Counted from the first letter of the stretch, positions 53,170-61,721 are shown. The stretch is DNA of 64,000 nt from Aldehydirespirator sp965116965 (GCA_965116965.1 OZ220743.1:3844001-3908000), one strand, 5' to 3'. Numbers and translations are program-made. Notes: generated by a model from the sequence alone, not told the origin.

Positions 53170-53283
53170 TCAGCCCTGCCTCTGCTTGTGGCGAGCGTTG
53201 TCGCAGATCACCATGACGCGTCCGCGCCGGCGGATGACCTTGCAGCGGTCGCAGATCTTCTTGACGCTGGGTTGGACTTTCAT
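53170..53283 (-). CDS. rpmJ: 50S ribosomal protein L36
   Basis: 37 residues, too short for most gene lists: MKVQPSVKKICDRCKVIRRR then GRVMVICDNARHKQRQG. Zinc ligands C11, C14, C27 and H32 are all present (zinc form). Between infA and rpsM. Confidence 0.96.
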   Translation of the reverse strand: MKVQPSVKKICDRCKVIRRRGRVMVICDNARHKQRQG

Positions 53284-53296
53284 CGGTGGTTGATGC

Positions 53297-53521
53297 TCAC
53301 TTGTAACGATAGGTGATTCGGCCCCTCTGGAGGTCGTACGGCGTCACCTCGACCTGGACGCGATCCCCGGGGAGTATCCGGATGTAATGCATCCGCATCT
53401 TGCCCGAGATGTGGGCCAGCACGAAATGGCCGTTCTCGAGCTCCACGCGGAACATCGCGTTGGGAAGGGACTCCGTGACGGTCCCCTCCAATACGATCGC
53501 GTCCTCTTTCGGTTTCGGCAG
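53297..53521 (-). CDS. infA: Translation initiation factor IF-1, CTG start
   Basis: 74 residues, the normal size. S1/OB-fold: EGTVTESLPNAMFRVELENG, VLAHISGKMRMHYIRILPGD and RGRITYRYK. The expected N-terminus (PKPKEDAIVLEGT) begins at CTG 53521, preceded at 6-nt spacing by AGGAGGA (53534-53528). No ATG, GTG or TTG is available near it; the TTG at 53491 would drop ten conserved residues. Start codon therefore appears to be CTG. Confidence 0.93.
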   Translation of the reverse strand: MPKPKEDAIVLEGTVTESLPNAMFRVELENGHFVLAHISGKMRMHYIRILPGDRVQVEVTPYDLQRGRITYRYK

Positions 53522-53527
53522 CGTCTG

Positions 53528-53534
53528 TCCTCCT
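53528..53534 (-). promoter_or_regulatory. Shine-Dalgarno that fixes the CTG start of infA
   Basis: AGGAGGA, six nucleotides before CTG 53521. Decides the start because no other start codon is at a suitable distance. Confidence 0.8.
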
Positions 53535-53620
53535 GCGGGATGAGCCCTGATCGGAGCGCGCCAGCACCGCCCCTAGGCCGAAGTGCAACGCTACCTGCGC
53601 CCGACCGGCCATCCAACCCA

Positions 53621-54193
53621 TCAACTGCGACCGTGCTCGATGGCGGCTACCACCCGCTCAAAGACCTCGTCCGGCGTGCCGACGCCGTCGATGGTGGCAA
53701 GCAGTCCGCGCGCCTCGAACCAGTCGCGTAGCGGCGCGGTCTGCTCCTCATAGAGCTCCAGACGGCGCTGGATCGCCTCACCGGTGTCGTCGGAGCGGCC
53801 CCGCTCCAGCATCCGGGTCGTGACCTCCTCTATGGGCACGTCTATGTTCAGGGCCACGTCCAGACGATGGCCGAGGTCGTTCAGAACGGCCTCCAGCGCG
53901 TCGGCCTGATCGGCGGTGCGGGGGTAGCCGTCGAGCAGCACGCCGGCCTCCACGACGTCGTCGCGGGCCAGCCGGTCGCGCACGATGCCGTTCATGATGT
54001 CGTCTCCGACCAGAGCGCCGGAGTCCATGATCGTCTTGGCCTGCCGGCCGAGTTCGGTGCCGGCCGCCACTGCGGCCCGCAGGGCGTCGCCGGTCGAAAG
54101 GTGCACGCACCCGAACCGGGCGGTGAGGCGCTCCGACTGAGTGCCCTTGCCCGACCCCTGCCGGCCGAGGATCACCATGCGCAGAGGTGCCAT
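53621..54193 (-). CDS. adk: Adenylate kinase
   Basis: 190 residues, short-lid form. P-loop VILGRQGSGKGTQSERLT, LSTGDALRAAV, GVLLDGYPRTADQADAL, RGRSDDT. In most bacteria map (methionine aminopeptidase) lies between adk and infA; here the gap is only 99 nt, so map is elsewhere. Confidence 0.97.
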   Translation of the reverse strand: MAPLRMVILGRQGSGKGTQSERLTARFGCVHLSTGDALRAAVAAGTELGRQAKTIMDSGALVGDDIMNGIVRDRLARDDVVEAGVLLDGYPRTADQADALEAVLNDLGHRLDVALNIDVPIEEVTTRMLERGRSDDTGEAIQRRLELYEEQTAPLRDWFEARGLLATIDGVGTPDEVFERVVAAIEHGRS

Positions 54194-54197
54194 GAAG

Positions 54198-55526
54198 TTA
54201 CTTGAGGAAACCTTCGTAGTTTCTCATCATGAGCTGGCTGTCGATCTGCTTCATGGTCTCGAGGGCCACGCCGGTGGCGATCAGCAGCGAGATGCCCCCG
54301 TACAGGAGCCCGCTGGCGCCGCCGCCCGCGCCCGGGCCCAGGTCGCTGTCGAGGAACACCGCGTAGAGGATGGAGGGGACCAGAGCCACCGCGGCGATGA
54401 ACAGCGATCCGGGAAGGGTGATGCGCGACAGGATCTTCGCCAGGTAGCGCTCGGTCTGGACTCCGGGACGGATCCCCGGGATGAACCCGCCCTGCTTGCG
54501 GATGGTGTCGGCCTGCTTGACCGGGTCGAAGGTGATGGCCGTGTAGAAGTAGGCGAACCCGATGATCATCAGGCCGAAGAAGAAGAGGTACACGGGGCTG
54601 GTCGGGTAGGTGAGGTGGTCGTTGACGAAATCCTGGATCGAGCCGCCGATACCGCCGTCGGGCATGGCCGCACCGATCAGGGTGGGCAGGTAGAGCACCG
54701 AGCTGGCGAAGATGATGGGGATCACGCCGGACTGGTTGACCTTGAGCGGGATGTAGGTGCTCTGGCCCCCGTACATGCGCCGGCCCACCACCCGCTTGGC
54801 GAACTGGACCGGGATGCGGCGCTGGCCCTGCTCCACGAAGACGATGCACACCAGCAGGGTCACCGCCACCAGGATGAAGCCGATCAGGGCATCGATCCCG
54901 TTGTTGGCCCTGACCGCGGTGAGCTGGGCGGGCAGGGTGGACACCACGCTGGTGAAGATCAGCAGCGACATGCCGTTGCCGATGCCGCGCTGGGTGATCA
55001 GCTCCCCCATCCACATCAGCAGGGCGGTGCCGGTGGTGAGCGTCAGGACCACCACGAACACGGCCCACACGGTGAAGTCGGGCAGCAGGTCGATCCCGCC
55101 CACCAGGGCGCCGCTGTGGAACAGGAACGCGAAGCTGGTCGACTGGAGCAGGGCGATGCCGACGGTGAGGTAGCGCGTCCACTGGGTGATCTTGCGCTGG
55201 CCCACCGCACCCTGCTGCTGCCACTGCTCGATGCGGGGGATCACTACGCCCAGGATCTGCATGATGATCGATGCCGTGATGTAGGGCATGATCCCCAGCG
55301 CGAAGATGGCGAACTGGGTGAGCGCACCTCCCGAGAACAGCTGCACGAACCCGAGGATCCCACCGGATGTGTTGGCCTGGTCCCGCATCAGCTGGACCGC
55401 GTCGGTGTCGACATAGGGCGCCGGGATGAACGCGCCGAGGCGGTAGATGCCGATGATGAACAGCGTGAAGAGGATCTTGTTGCGCAGATCCGGGATGCGG
55501 AACATGTTCAACACGCGGGTCAGCAC
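54198..55526 (-). CDS. secY: Preprotein translocase subunit SecY
   Basis: 442 residues, ten membrane helices of the SecYEG channel. RIPDLRNKILFTLFIIGIYR start region, GALTQFAIFALGIMPYITAS, RGIGNGMSLLIF, and GFIPGIRPGVQTERYL. A 50-bp exact duplication covers the start, so the ancestral frame from ATG 55618 (MSLAAQPSGVGEAAVL) now hits a stop at 55520. Reading must resume at GTG 55526 (GTGCTGA overlap with that stop) or ATG 55505; the protein core is intact. Confidence 0.93.
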   Translation of the reverse strand: MLTRVLNMFRIPDLRNKILFTLFIIGIYRLGAFIPAPYVDTDAVQLMRDQANTSGGILGFVQLFSGGALTQFAIFALGIMPYITASIIMQILGVVIPRIEQWQQQGAVGQRKITQWTRYLTVGIALLQSTSFAFLFHSGALVGGIDLLPDFTVWAVFVVVLTLTTGTALLMWMGELITQRGIGNGMSLLIFTSVVSTLPAQLTAVRANNGIDALIGFILVAVTLLVCIVFVEQGQRRIPVQFAKRVVGRRMYGGQSTYIPLKVNQSGVIPIIFASSVLYLPTLIGAAMPDGGIGGSIQDFVNDHLTYPTSPVYLFFFGLMIIGFAYFYTAITFDPVKQADTIRKQGGFIPGIRPGVQTERYLAKILSRITLPGSLFIAAVALVPSILYAVFLDSDLGPGAGGGASGLLYGGISLLIATGVALETMKQIDSQLMMRNYEGFLK

Positions 55527-55600
55527 GGCCGCCTCCCCGACACCGGACGGAACATGTTCAACACGCGGGTCAGCACGGCCGCCTCCCCGACACCGGACGG
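55501..55600. repeat. Exact 50-bp tandem duplication at the secY start
   Basis: 55501-55550 and 55551-55600 are identical base for base. Because 50 is not a multiple of three the duplication shifts the secY reading frame. Confidence 0.95.
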
Positions 55601-55618
55601 TTGCGCAGCGAGACTCAT
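55520..55618 (-). CDS. Upstream short frame from the original secY start
   Basis: 32 codons: MSLAAQPSGVGEAAVLTRVL, then NMFRPVSGRRPC and stop. The stop overlaps the GTG of secY (GTGCTGA), so this frame may act as a translated leader that feeds ribosomes to the shifted secY frame. Created by the 50-bp duplication. Confidence 0.45.
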   Translation of the reverse strand: MSLAAQPSGVGEAAVLTRVLNMFRPVSGRRPC

Positions 55619-55628
55619 GGTGCCGCCG

Positions 55629-56132
55629 TCAGCGGTTGGTGTGCTGGTTGTAGCTGCCGTGGGGCGGCCGGCGGTCACTCCAGGGCTTACCGATGATCTC
55701 GACGCTGCCGCCGGCTGCGGCGATGGCCTCGGCTGCCGAGGCGGACACGGCATGAGCCTTCACCTGCACCGCACGGTTGAGTTCGCCCCGGCCCAGCACC
55801 TTCACGAGCGCCTTCTTGCCGACCAGGCCCTGATCACGCAGGGTCTCCGGCGATACCTCGTCCAGGCCAGTGGCCTCTATGGTGTCGAGGTTGACGGGCT
55901 GGTACTCGACCCGGAACGGGTTGGTGAAGCCCCGCCACTTGGGAACGCGGCGCAGCAGCGGCATCTGACCGCCCTCGAAGCCGAGGGGCACCTTGCTGCG
56001 AGCCTTCTGGCCCTTCATGCCACGGCCCGCGGTCTTGCCGCCGCGCCCGGCGATGCCCCGCGCCACCCGCCTGGGCCTCTTGCGCGACCCCGGGGCGGAC
56101 CGCAGATCGTGCAGCTTCGTCTGCTCTGTCAT
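55629..56132 (-). CDS. rplO: 50S ribosomal protein L15
   Basis: 167 residues. LHDLRSAPGSRKRPRRVARG, GRGGKTAGRGMKGQKARSK, GFEGGQMPLLRRVPKWRGF are the family signature. ATGA overlap with the rpmD stop. Confidence 0.97.
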   Translation of the reverse strand: MTEQTKLHDLRSAPGSRKRPRRVARGIAGRGGKTAGRGMKGQKARSKVPLGFEGGQMPLLRRVPKWRGFTNPFRVEYQPVNLDTIEATGLDEVSPETLRDQGLVGKKALVKVLGRGELNRAVQVKAHAVSASAAEAIAAAGGSVEIIGKPWSDRRPPHGSYNQHTNR

Positions 56133-56311
56133 CCGTCCACCTCCTCCACGGAGACCAGGTGCGGAACCCGTTGGATCATGCCGCGGATCTCGGGACGGTC
56201 GGGCAGGGTGTTGCTCCGGCCGATCCGTCCCAAGCCGAGGGCTCGAAGCGTACCGCGCTGCTTGGGCTTCGACCCGATGGCGGAGCGGACCTGGGTCACC
56301 CGCAGAGCCAT
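56129..56311 (-). CDS. rpmD: 50S ribosomal protein L30
   Basis: 60 residues: ALRVTQVRSAIGSKPKQRGT, LRALGLGRIGRSNTLPD and VPHLVSVEEVDG. ATG 56311 overlaps the rpsE stop (TGATG); its stop overlaps rplO. Confidence 0.95.
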   Translation of the reverse strand: MALRVTQVRSAIGSKPKQRGTLRALGLGRIGRSNTLPDRPEIRGMIQRVPHLVSVEEVDG

Positions 56312-56898
56312 CACTCGTCCTCGGCCTCTTCGGCGCGGCGCTGGGCCGCCGCGGCCCGGTCCATCCGGGTGGTCTGGTACGCGTCCCACAGGCCCTTGGG
56401 CAGGAAGTCGGTGGGGTCCAGGCCCCGCAGGCGAGCGACCTCGTCGGGGCGGCGCAGCGACTGCAGCCCGCTGATGGTGGCCCTCGCGACGTTGATGTGG
56501 TTGGGCGATCCGAGCGACTTGCACAGCACGTCGCCTATGCCCGCCTCCTCGAGGATGGCCCTAGCGGCTCCGCCGGCGATGACGCCGGTGCCGGGAGCGG
56601 CCGGCTTGAGCAGCACCCTCCCCGCTCCGGTCGTGCCGATCACCGGATGCATGATCGTGCTGCCCGCCATCGGAACCTCGAAGACGTTGCGCCTGGCCTC
56701 CTCGGTGCCCTTCTGTATGGCCAGGGGCACCTCCTTGGCCTTGCCGTAGCCGAGGCCGACTCGGCCCGCGCCGTCTCCGATCACCACCAGGGCGGTGAAC
56801 GAGAACCGGCGCCCGCCCTTGACCACCTTGGCCACCCGATTGATGTTGATCACCCGGGACTCCCGCAGCGGCGGACCACCCGTGCGCTCCTCGCTCAT
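56311..56898 (-). CDS. rpsE: 30S ribosomal protein S5
   Basis: 195 residues. RVININRVAKVVKGGRRFSF, ALVVIGDGAGRVGLGYGKAK, and AGGAARAILEEAGI. Ends in an acidic RRAEEAEDE tail. Standard spc-operon position after rplR. Confidence 0.97.
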   Translation of the reverse strand: MSEERTGGPPLRESRVININRVAKVVKGGRRFSFTALVVIGDGAGRVGLGYGKAKEVPLAIQKGTEEARRNVFEVPMAGSTIMHPVIGTTGAGRVLLKPAAPGTGVIAGGAARAILEEAGIGDVLCKSLGSPNHINVARATISGLQSLRRPDEVARLRGLDPTDFLPKGLWDAYQTTRMDRAAAAQRRAEEAEDE

Positions 56899-56943
56899 CA
56901 GCGCTCCAGTCCTGGAAGGAGAAGTTGCTCTTCGCTCATCGGG

Positions 56944-57309
56944 TCAGAACTCCAATCCTGCCGCGCGAGCCGCGTTGGCGAGCTCGGCCACCCTGCCGTG
57001 GTACTTGTAACCGCCCCGGTCGAACACCGCAGTGGTGATTCCCGCTTCCAGGGCCCGCTGCGCTATGAGCGTCCCCACGGTGCGGGCCGCGGCCACGTTG
57101 CCGCCCGGGGCCGAGCGGAGGTCGGCCTCGAGGGTCGACGCCGAAGCCAGGGTCACACCCTCAAGGTCGTCGATGATCTGGGCGGAGATGTGCCGGCTCG
57201 ACCGGAACACCGACAGCCGCGGCCGTTGAGCCGTTCCCTGCACCTTCTTGCGGACGCGCCGGTGACGGCGGATGCGGTCCACCCGGCGCTTTCTGGCCTG
57301 ATCAACCAT
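56944..57309 (-). CDS. rplR: 50S ribosomal protein L18
   Basis: 121 residues. RVRKKVQGTAQRPRLSVFRS, HISAQIIDDLEGVTLASAS, and FDRGGYKYHGRVAELANAAR. ATG 57309 preferred to the TTG at 57318. Confidence 0.96.
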   Translation of the reverse strand: MVDQARKRRVDRIRRHRRVRKKVQGTAQRPRLSVFRSSRHISAQIIDDLEGVTLASASTLEADLRSAPGGNVAAARTVGTLIAQRALEAGITTAVFDRGGYKYHGRVAELANAARAAGLEF

Positions 57310-57324
57310 GACTACCAACCATCG

Positions 57325-57864
57325 CTACTTCGCCGCCTTGCCGGCCTTGCGCTTGACCCGCTCGTCGGCATAGCGGATGCCCTTCCCCTTGTAGGGCTCG
57401 GGCGGGCGCCACTTCCTGATGTCGGCCGCCACCTGGCCGACGAGCTGCTTGTCGATACCCTTGACGAGAATCTGGGTGCGCTGCGGGACCTCGAACTCCA
57501 CGCCGTCGGGCGCCGAGATCTTCACGGTGTGGCTGAAGCCCAGCGCCAGCTCCAGCGAGGTCGGGGTGGACTCAGCGACCCGGTAGCCCACGCCCTGGAT
57601 GCGCAGCTCCTTGCTGAAGCCCTCGCTCACGCCGGTGACCATGTTCTGCACCAGGCTCCGGGTGAGCCCGTGCAACGACCTGCTCCGCGCGGCGTCGTCG
57701 GGACGCTCGACGTGCAGGGCCCCGTCGGCGGGGCGCAGGCTGATCTCGCCGGGAAGGTCCCGGCGCAGCGTGCCCTTGGCGCCCGTCACCACTACGGTGC
57801 GGCCCTCGACGGTCACGTCCACACCGTCCGGGACTGTGATCGGGGAACTCCCTACGCGACTCAT
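57325..57864 (-). CDS. rplF: 50S ribosomal protein L6
   Basis: 179 residues. MSRVGSSPITVPDGVDVTVE, VVTGAKGTLRRDLP, and C-terminal WRPPEPYKGKGIRYADERVK, the L6 signature. Confidence 0.97.
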   Translation of the reverse strand: MSRVGSSPITVPDGVDVTVEGRTVVVTGAKGTLRRDLPGEISLRPADGALHVERPDDAARSRSLHGLTRSLVQNMVTGVSEGFSKELRIQGVGYRVAESTPTSLELALGFSHTVKISAPDGVEFEVPQRTQILVKGIDKQLVGQVAADIRKWRPPEPYKGKGIRYADERVKRKAGKAAK

Positions 57865-57868
57865 AGGA

Positions 57869-58273
57869 TCACCACACGTAGCAGAGGATCTCGCCGCCCA
57901 TGCGGTTCCTCCTCGCCTCTCGATCGCTCATCAGACCCTTGTTGGTGGACACCACCGCCACCCCGAGCCCGCCCTGGACCCGGGGAATCTCGTCGCGCTT
58001 GCGGTAGATGCGCAGCCCCGGCTTGGAGATGCGCCGCAGTCCCCGGATGACGCGGTCGCGCTCAGGCGAGTACTTCATCTCGATCGTGAGCGTCTTGCCC
58101 GGCCGGAGCGTGTTGTCCTTCTCGGCGTAGGACGCTATGTAGCCCTCCCGCTTCAGGACGTCGGCCAAGGCCAGCTTGCGCTTCGACGACGGCATGGAGA
58201 CCTCGTCGTGCATAGCCACGTTGGCGTTGCGGATGCGGGTCAGCATGTCTGCGATCGGATCTGTCATCGTCAT
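57869..58273 (-). CDS. rpsH: 30S ribosomal protein S8
   Basis: 134 residues. TDPIADMLTRIRNANVAMHD, LKREGYIASY, and GLGVAVVSTNKGLMSDREAR. Four nt before rplF. Confidence 0.97.
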   Translation of the reverse strand: MTMTDPIADMLTRIRNANVAMHDEVSMPSSKRKLALADVLKREGYIASYAEKDNTLRPGKTLTIEMKYSPERDRVIRGLRRISKPGLRIYRKRDEIPRVQGGLGVAVVSTNKGLMSDREARRNRMGGEILCYVW

Positions 58274-58285
58274 CGGCAGGTCACC

Positions 58286-58471
58286 TCACCAGCTCGCCTT
58301 CTTGACGCCGGGCAACTCCCCGGCGTGGGCCAGGTCGCGCAGGCAGATGCGGCACAGGCTGAATTTCCTGTAAACGGAACGGGGCCGGCCGCACACGCGG
58401 CACCGCGTGTAAGCCCGCACCTTGAACTTCGGAGTGCGTTGCTGCTTCTCCTTCAGAGCCTTCTTGGCCAT
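58286..58471 (-). CDS. rpsZ: 30S ribosomal protein S14 type Z
   Basis: 61 residues. MAKKALKEKQQRTPKFKVRA then CRVCGRPRSVYRKFSLCRIC: both zinc CxxC pairs intact. Confidence 0.96.
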   Translation of the reverse strand: MAKKALKEKQQRTPKFKVRAYTRCRVCGRPRSVYRKFSLCRICLRDLAHAGELPGVKKASW

Positions 58472-58474
58472 CGC

Positions 58475-59044
58475 TCATTGCCCCTCTCGGCGGAACGGAA
58501 ACCCGAACGCCTCCAGGAGCGCCCGGCCCTCGGCGTCCGACTCGGCTGTCGTGACGATCGTGATGTCCATCCCCCGGGTGGCGTCGACCGTGTCGTAGTC
58601 GACCTCCGGGAAGATGAGCTGTTCGGTGATCCCGAACGTGTAGTTGCCGCTGCCGTCGAAGGACCGCAGCGGCAGCCCGCGGAAGTCGCGGATGCGAGGG
58701 ATGGCCAGCGTGATGAGCCGGTCGAAGAACTCGTACATGCGGTCGCCGCGCAGCGTGACCTTGCATCCGATGGCCATGCCGGCACGCAGCTTGAAGCTGG
58801 CCAGGGACCGCTTGGCCCGAGTGATGACCGGCTTCTGGCCCGCGATCACGGCCAGGTCGGCCAGTGCGCCCTCGAGCAGCTTCGCCTGGGTGATGGCCTC
58901 GCCGACACCCATGTTGACCACGATCTTGGTGAGCTTGGGCGCCATCATGACGTTGGACAGGCCCAACTGCTCGACCAGCGCGGGCTTGATCTCGGTGTCG
59001 AACGCGGTGCGCAGCCGGGGCCGGTAGCCGGTTGCGGTGCTCAC
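58475..59044 (-). CDS. rplE: 50S ribosomal protein L5
   Basis: 189 residues. KLTKIVVNMGVGEAITQAKL, AGQKPVITRAKRSLASFKLR, and TRGMDITIVTTAESDAEGRA. GTG 59044 overlaps the rplX stop (GTGA). Confidence 0.97.
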   Translation of the reverse strand: MSTATGYRPRLRTAFDTEIKPALVEQLGLSNVMMAPKLTKIVVNMGVGEAITQAKLLEGALADLAVIAGQKPVITRAKRSLASFKLRAGMAIGCKVTLRGDRMYEFFDRLITLAIPRIRDFRGLPLRSFDGSGNYTFGITEQLIFPEVDYDTVDATRGMDITIVTTAESDAEGRALLEAFGFPFRREGQ

Positions 59045-59391
59045 AGGTCGGCCCCCGTGCGGCGGCAGACACGGACCTTGGCGCCCTCGGGCGTGAACCG
59101 GTAGCCGACCCGGGTGGGCTTGCCGTCGGTCGGGCTCACCAGGGCGACGTTGGACGCGTCGATGGGCATCGTCTTGTCGATGATGCCTCCCTGCTGGATG
59201 TTGCGGGTGGGCGCCTGGTGCCGTTTGGAGACGTTGACGCCCTCGACGATCACCTTGCCCGAGGCGGGTATGACCCGTTCGACCGTGCCCTCCGCGCCGG
59301 CGTCCTTGCCGGACAGCACCACGACCCGGTCGCCCTTGACGATCTTCATGGAGCGCCGGGTCGGGCGGGCGCGCTTGGAACTTCTGGCCAT
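59041..59391 (-). CDS. rplX: 50S ribosomal protein L24
   Basis: 116 residues. KOW motif KIVKGDRVVVLSGKDAGAEG, VIVEGVNVSKRHQAPT and KPTRVGYRF. Start ATG overlaps the rplN stop by one base. Confidence 0.96.
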   Translation of the reverse strand: MARSSKRARPTRRSMKIVKGDRVVVLSGKDAGAEGTVERVIPASGKVIVEGVNVSKRHQAPTRNIQQGGIIDKTMPIDASNVALVSPTDGKPTRVGYRFTPEGAKVRVCRRTGADL

Positions 59392-59759
59392 CACAGCACC
59401 TCCGGTGCCAGAGACACGATGCGCATGAACTGCTTGTCGCGGAGCTCGCGGCCAACTGGCCCGAAGATACGGGTGCCCCGAGGCTGGTCCTGCTCGTTGA
59501 TCAGGACCGCGGCGTTCTCGTCGAAGCGGATGTAGCTGCCGTCGCCCCGCCGCTTCTCCTTGCGGGTGCGCACCACCACGCAGCGGACGAGGTCGCCCTT
59601 CCGGACCTGCGCGCCCGGGATGGCGTCCTTGACGGTGGCTACGAACACGTCGCCGACGGAGGCATAGCGGCGCCTGGAGCCGCCGAGCACCTTGATGCAC
59701 AGCACCTCCTTGGCGCCGGAGTTGTCGGCGACCCGCAGCCGGGACTCCTGCTGGATCAT
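59391..59759 (-). CDS. rplN: 50S ribosomal protein L14
   Basis: 122 residues. MIQQESRLRVADNSGAKEVL, GDVFVATVKDAIPG, RIFGPVGRELRDKQFMRIVS. The open frame extends upstream to 59804 without homology; ATG 59759 is the family start. Confidence 0.98.
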   Translation of the reverse strand: MIQQESRLRVADNSGAKEVLCIKVLGGSRRRYASVGDVFVATVKDAIPGAQVRKGDLVRCVVVRTRKEKRRGDGSYIRFDENAAVLINEQDQPRGTRIFGPVGRELRDKQFMRIVSLAPEVL

Positions 59760-59793
59760 GCTCCGCGCTCCAAGATTCCTGCGACCTGATGGA

Positions 59794-60072
59794 TCACTTG
59801 GCACGCTCCAGGATCTCCACGAGGCGCCAGCGCTTGGTCTTGGACAGTGGCCGGGTCTCGGCCACCCGCACCAGGTCGCCCACGCCCAGTTCGTTCTCGG
59901 CGTCGTGGACGGCGAGGCGGGTCGTGCGCTGAACCGTCTTGTCGTACCGCGGGTGACGCACCTTCTCGGTGGCCTCGACGATCACCGTCTTGTCCATGCG
60001 GTCGGAGACCACCACTCCCTCACGCACCTTGCGGCGGTTGCCGCGCGGCTCTGATCCCTCGACCATCGTCAT
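59794..60072 (-). CDS. rpsQ: 30S ribosomal protein S17
   Basis: 92 residues. RKVREGVVVSDRMDKTVIVE, VRHPRYDKTV, GDLVRVAETRPLSKTKRWRL. ATGA overlap with rpmC. Confidence 0.97.
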   Translation of the reverse strand: MTMVEGSEPRGNRRKVREGVVVSDRMDKTVIVEATEKVRHPRYDKTVQRTTRLAVHDAENELGVGDLVRVAETRPLSKTKRWRLVEILERAK

Positions 60073-60299
60073 CTCCCCTCGGTAGCGAGCAGCTCCGCCT
60101 CCGCGGCCGCTATCTCGCGGGCCCGCAACTCGGTGAGCACGCGGGCGATGCCGCGGCGCACCTGCTTGAGGCGGGCCGGGTTGTCCAGCTGGCCAGTGGC
60201 GAACTGGAAGCGCAGGTTGAACAGCTCCTCCTTCGCCTCGGACAAGCGTTCGATCAAATCGGGGTCGCCGAGATCGTTAAGGGCCTTGGCGCGGGCCAT
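60069..60299 (-). CDS. rpmC: 50S ribosomal protein L29
   Basis: 76 residues. LIERLSEAKEELFNLRFQFA and the NPARLKQVRRGIARVLTEL signature; ends with an Ala/Glu-rich tail. Begins one nt after the rplP stop. Confidence 0.96.
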   Translation of the reverse strand: MARAKALNDLGDPDLIERLSEAKEELFNLRFQFATGQLDNPARLKQVRRGIARVLTELRAREIAAAEAELLATEGR

Positions 60300-60716
60300 C
60301 TAGAACCCCTCCTCCCGGGTGACGAAGCGGGCCTTCATGGGGAGCTTCTGGATGGCCCGGTCGATGGCGCCCCGGGCGATGGTCTCGTCGTGGTAGGACA
60401 GCTCGAACAGGACGCGGCCGGGCCGCACGACCGCCACCCAGTGCTCTGGGTTCCCCTTGCCCGAACCCATGCGCGTCTCGGCCGGCTTCTTGGTCACGGG
60501 CTTGTCGGGGAACACGTTGATCCATACCTTGCCGCCCCGCTTGATGTGGCGGGTCATGGCCACACGGGCAGCCTCGATCTGGCGCGAGGTGAGCCATCCG
60601 GGCTCGAGGGCCTGGATGCCGAAATCGCCGTGGGCGACCTCGGTGCGTCCCTTCGAGACGCCCTTGGTGCGGCCCCGGTGGTGCTTGCGGTGGCGGACCT
60701 TGCGCGGCATCAACAT
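60300..60716 (-). CDS. rplP: 50S ribosomal protein L16
   Basis: 138 residues. MPRKVRHRKHHRGRTKGVSK, FGIQALEPGWLTSRQIEAAR, NVFPDKPVTKKPAETRMGSG. ATG 60716 or ATG 60710 (two codons apart). Confidence 0.97.
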   Translation of the reverse strand: MLMPRKVRHRKHHRGRTKGVSKGRTEVAHGDFGIQALEPGWLTSRQIEAARVAMTRHIKRGGKVWINVFPDKPVTKKPAETRMGSGKGNPEHWVAVVRPGRVLFELSYHDETIARGAIDRAIQKLPMKARFVTREEGF

Positions 60717-60821
60717 GACAAGGTCTCTCAGTCGTCCTGCCGCGTGCCGCTACGCCCGCTCATCGCGAGCTGTCGGCCAGGCCTGCGGCTTGTGCGGATG
60801 TGTCTGCTCATCGCGATGTCC

Positions 60822-61721
60822 TCAGTCGTCGCCCGGGCGGAAGTGCGGCGTCTCGTGGTGCTCCCGGGTGGACGCTTCGATGGCGGCCTCCTCGTCGAGC
60901 AGCTTCTCGAACTCCGGATCGGCCTTGCCGATGAGCGGCGCCGGCTCCTCGTCGACCGTCTCGTCGCTGAACTCGCGGCGCCGGGCCGCCGCGGACGAGA
61001 CGATCTTGCGGGGCCGAGCCCCCGGGCCCGACGTCTCCCCCGCGGCCATGGCCGCCTCCTTCGAGGCCTTGTCCTCGGAGAGCGTCTTGTAGGGCAGTAT
61101 GTCGCCCTTGTACAGCCACACCTTCACGCCGATCCGGCCGTAGGTGGTGCGGGCCTCGCGGAAACCGTAGTCGACGTCGGCCCTCAGGGTGTGGAGCGGC
61201 ACCCGCCCCTCGCGGTACCACTCGGTGCGGGCCATCTCCGAGCCGCCCAGCCGTCCCGAGCACTGCACCCGGATTCCCAGGGCGCCGGCCCGCTGGGCGT
61301 TCTGCACCGCCCGCTTCATCGCTCGGCGGAAGGCCACCCGGCCGGTGAGCTGGTCGGCGACGCCCTGGGCGATGAGGGCGGCGTCGAGTTCGGGCTGCTT
61401 GATCTCCTGGATGTTGAGCTGGACGCGGGGGTTGCCGCTGATCTCGGTGAGGCCGGCCCGCAGCCGGTCGGCCTCGGCGCCCCGGCGGCCGATCACGATG
61501 CCGGGCCGCGCGGTGTGCACGTCGACACGCAGCCGGTCGCGGGTGCGCTCGACCTCCACGCGGCTGATGGCTGCATGAGGCAGCTCAGTCATCAGGAAGT
61601 CGCGGATCTTCCAGTCCTCGATGACGTTGTCCGCGTACTCCTTGCGGTCGGCGAACCAGCGGCTCTTCCACTCGGTGGTGACTCCCAGGCGGAACCCGTA
61701 GGGGTTGACCTTTTGACCCAT
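60822..61721 (-). CDS. rpsC: 30S ribosomal protein S3, extended tail
   Basis: 299 residues, about 70 longer than E. coli S3. MGQKVNPYGFRLGVTTEWKS, KH domain RPGIVIGRRGAEADRLRAGL, and the C-terminal domain RTEWYREGRVPLHTLRADVD. Residues ~225-299 form an acidic tail (PEFEKLLDEEAAIEASTREH) without known function. ATG shares one base with the rplV stop. Confidence 0.97.
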   Translation of the reverse strand: MGQKVNPYGFRLGVTTEWKSRWFADRKEYADNVIEDWKIRDFLMTELPHAAISRVEVERTRDRLRVDVHTARPGIVIGRRGAEADRLRAGLTEISGNPRVQLNIQEIKQPELDAALIAQGVADQLTGRVAFRRAMKRAVQNAQRAGALGIRVQCSGRLGGSEMARTEWYREGRVPLHTLRADVDYGFREARTTYGRIGVKVWLYKGDILPYKTLSEDKASKEAAMAAGETSGPGARPRKIVSSAAARRREFSDETVDEEPAPLIGKADPEFEKLLDEEAAIEASTREHHETPHFRPGDD

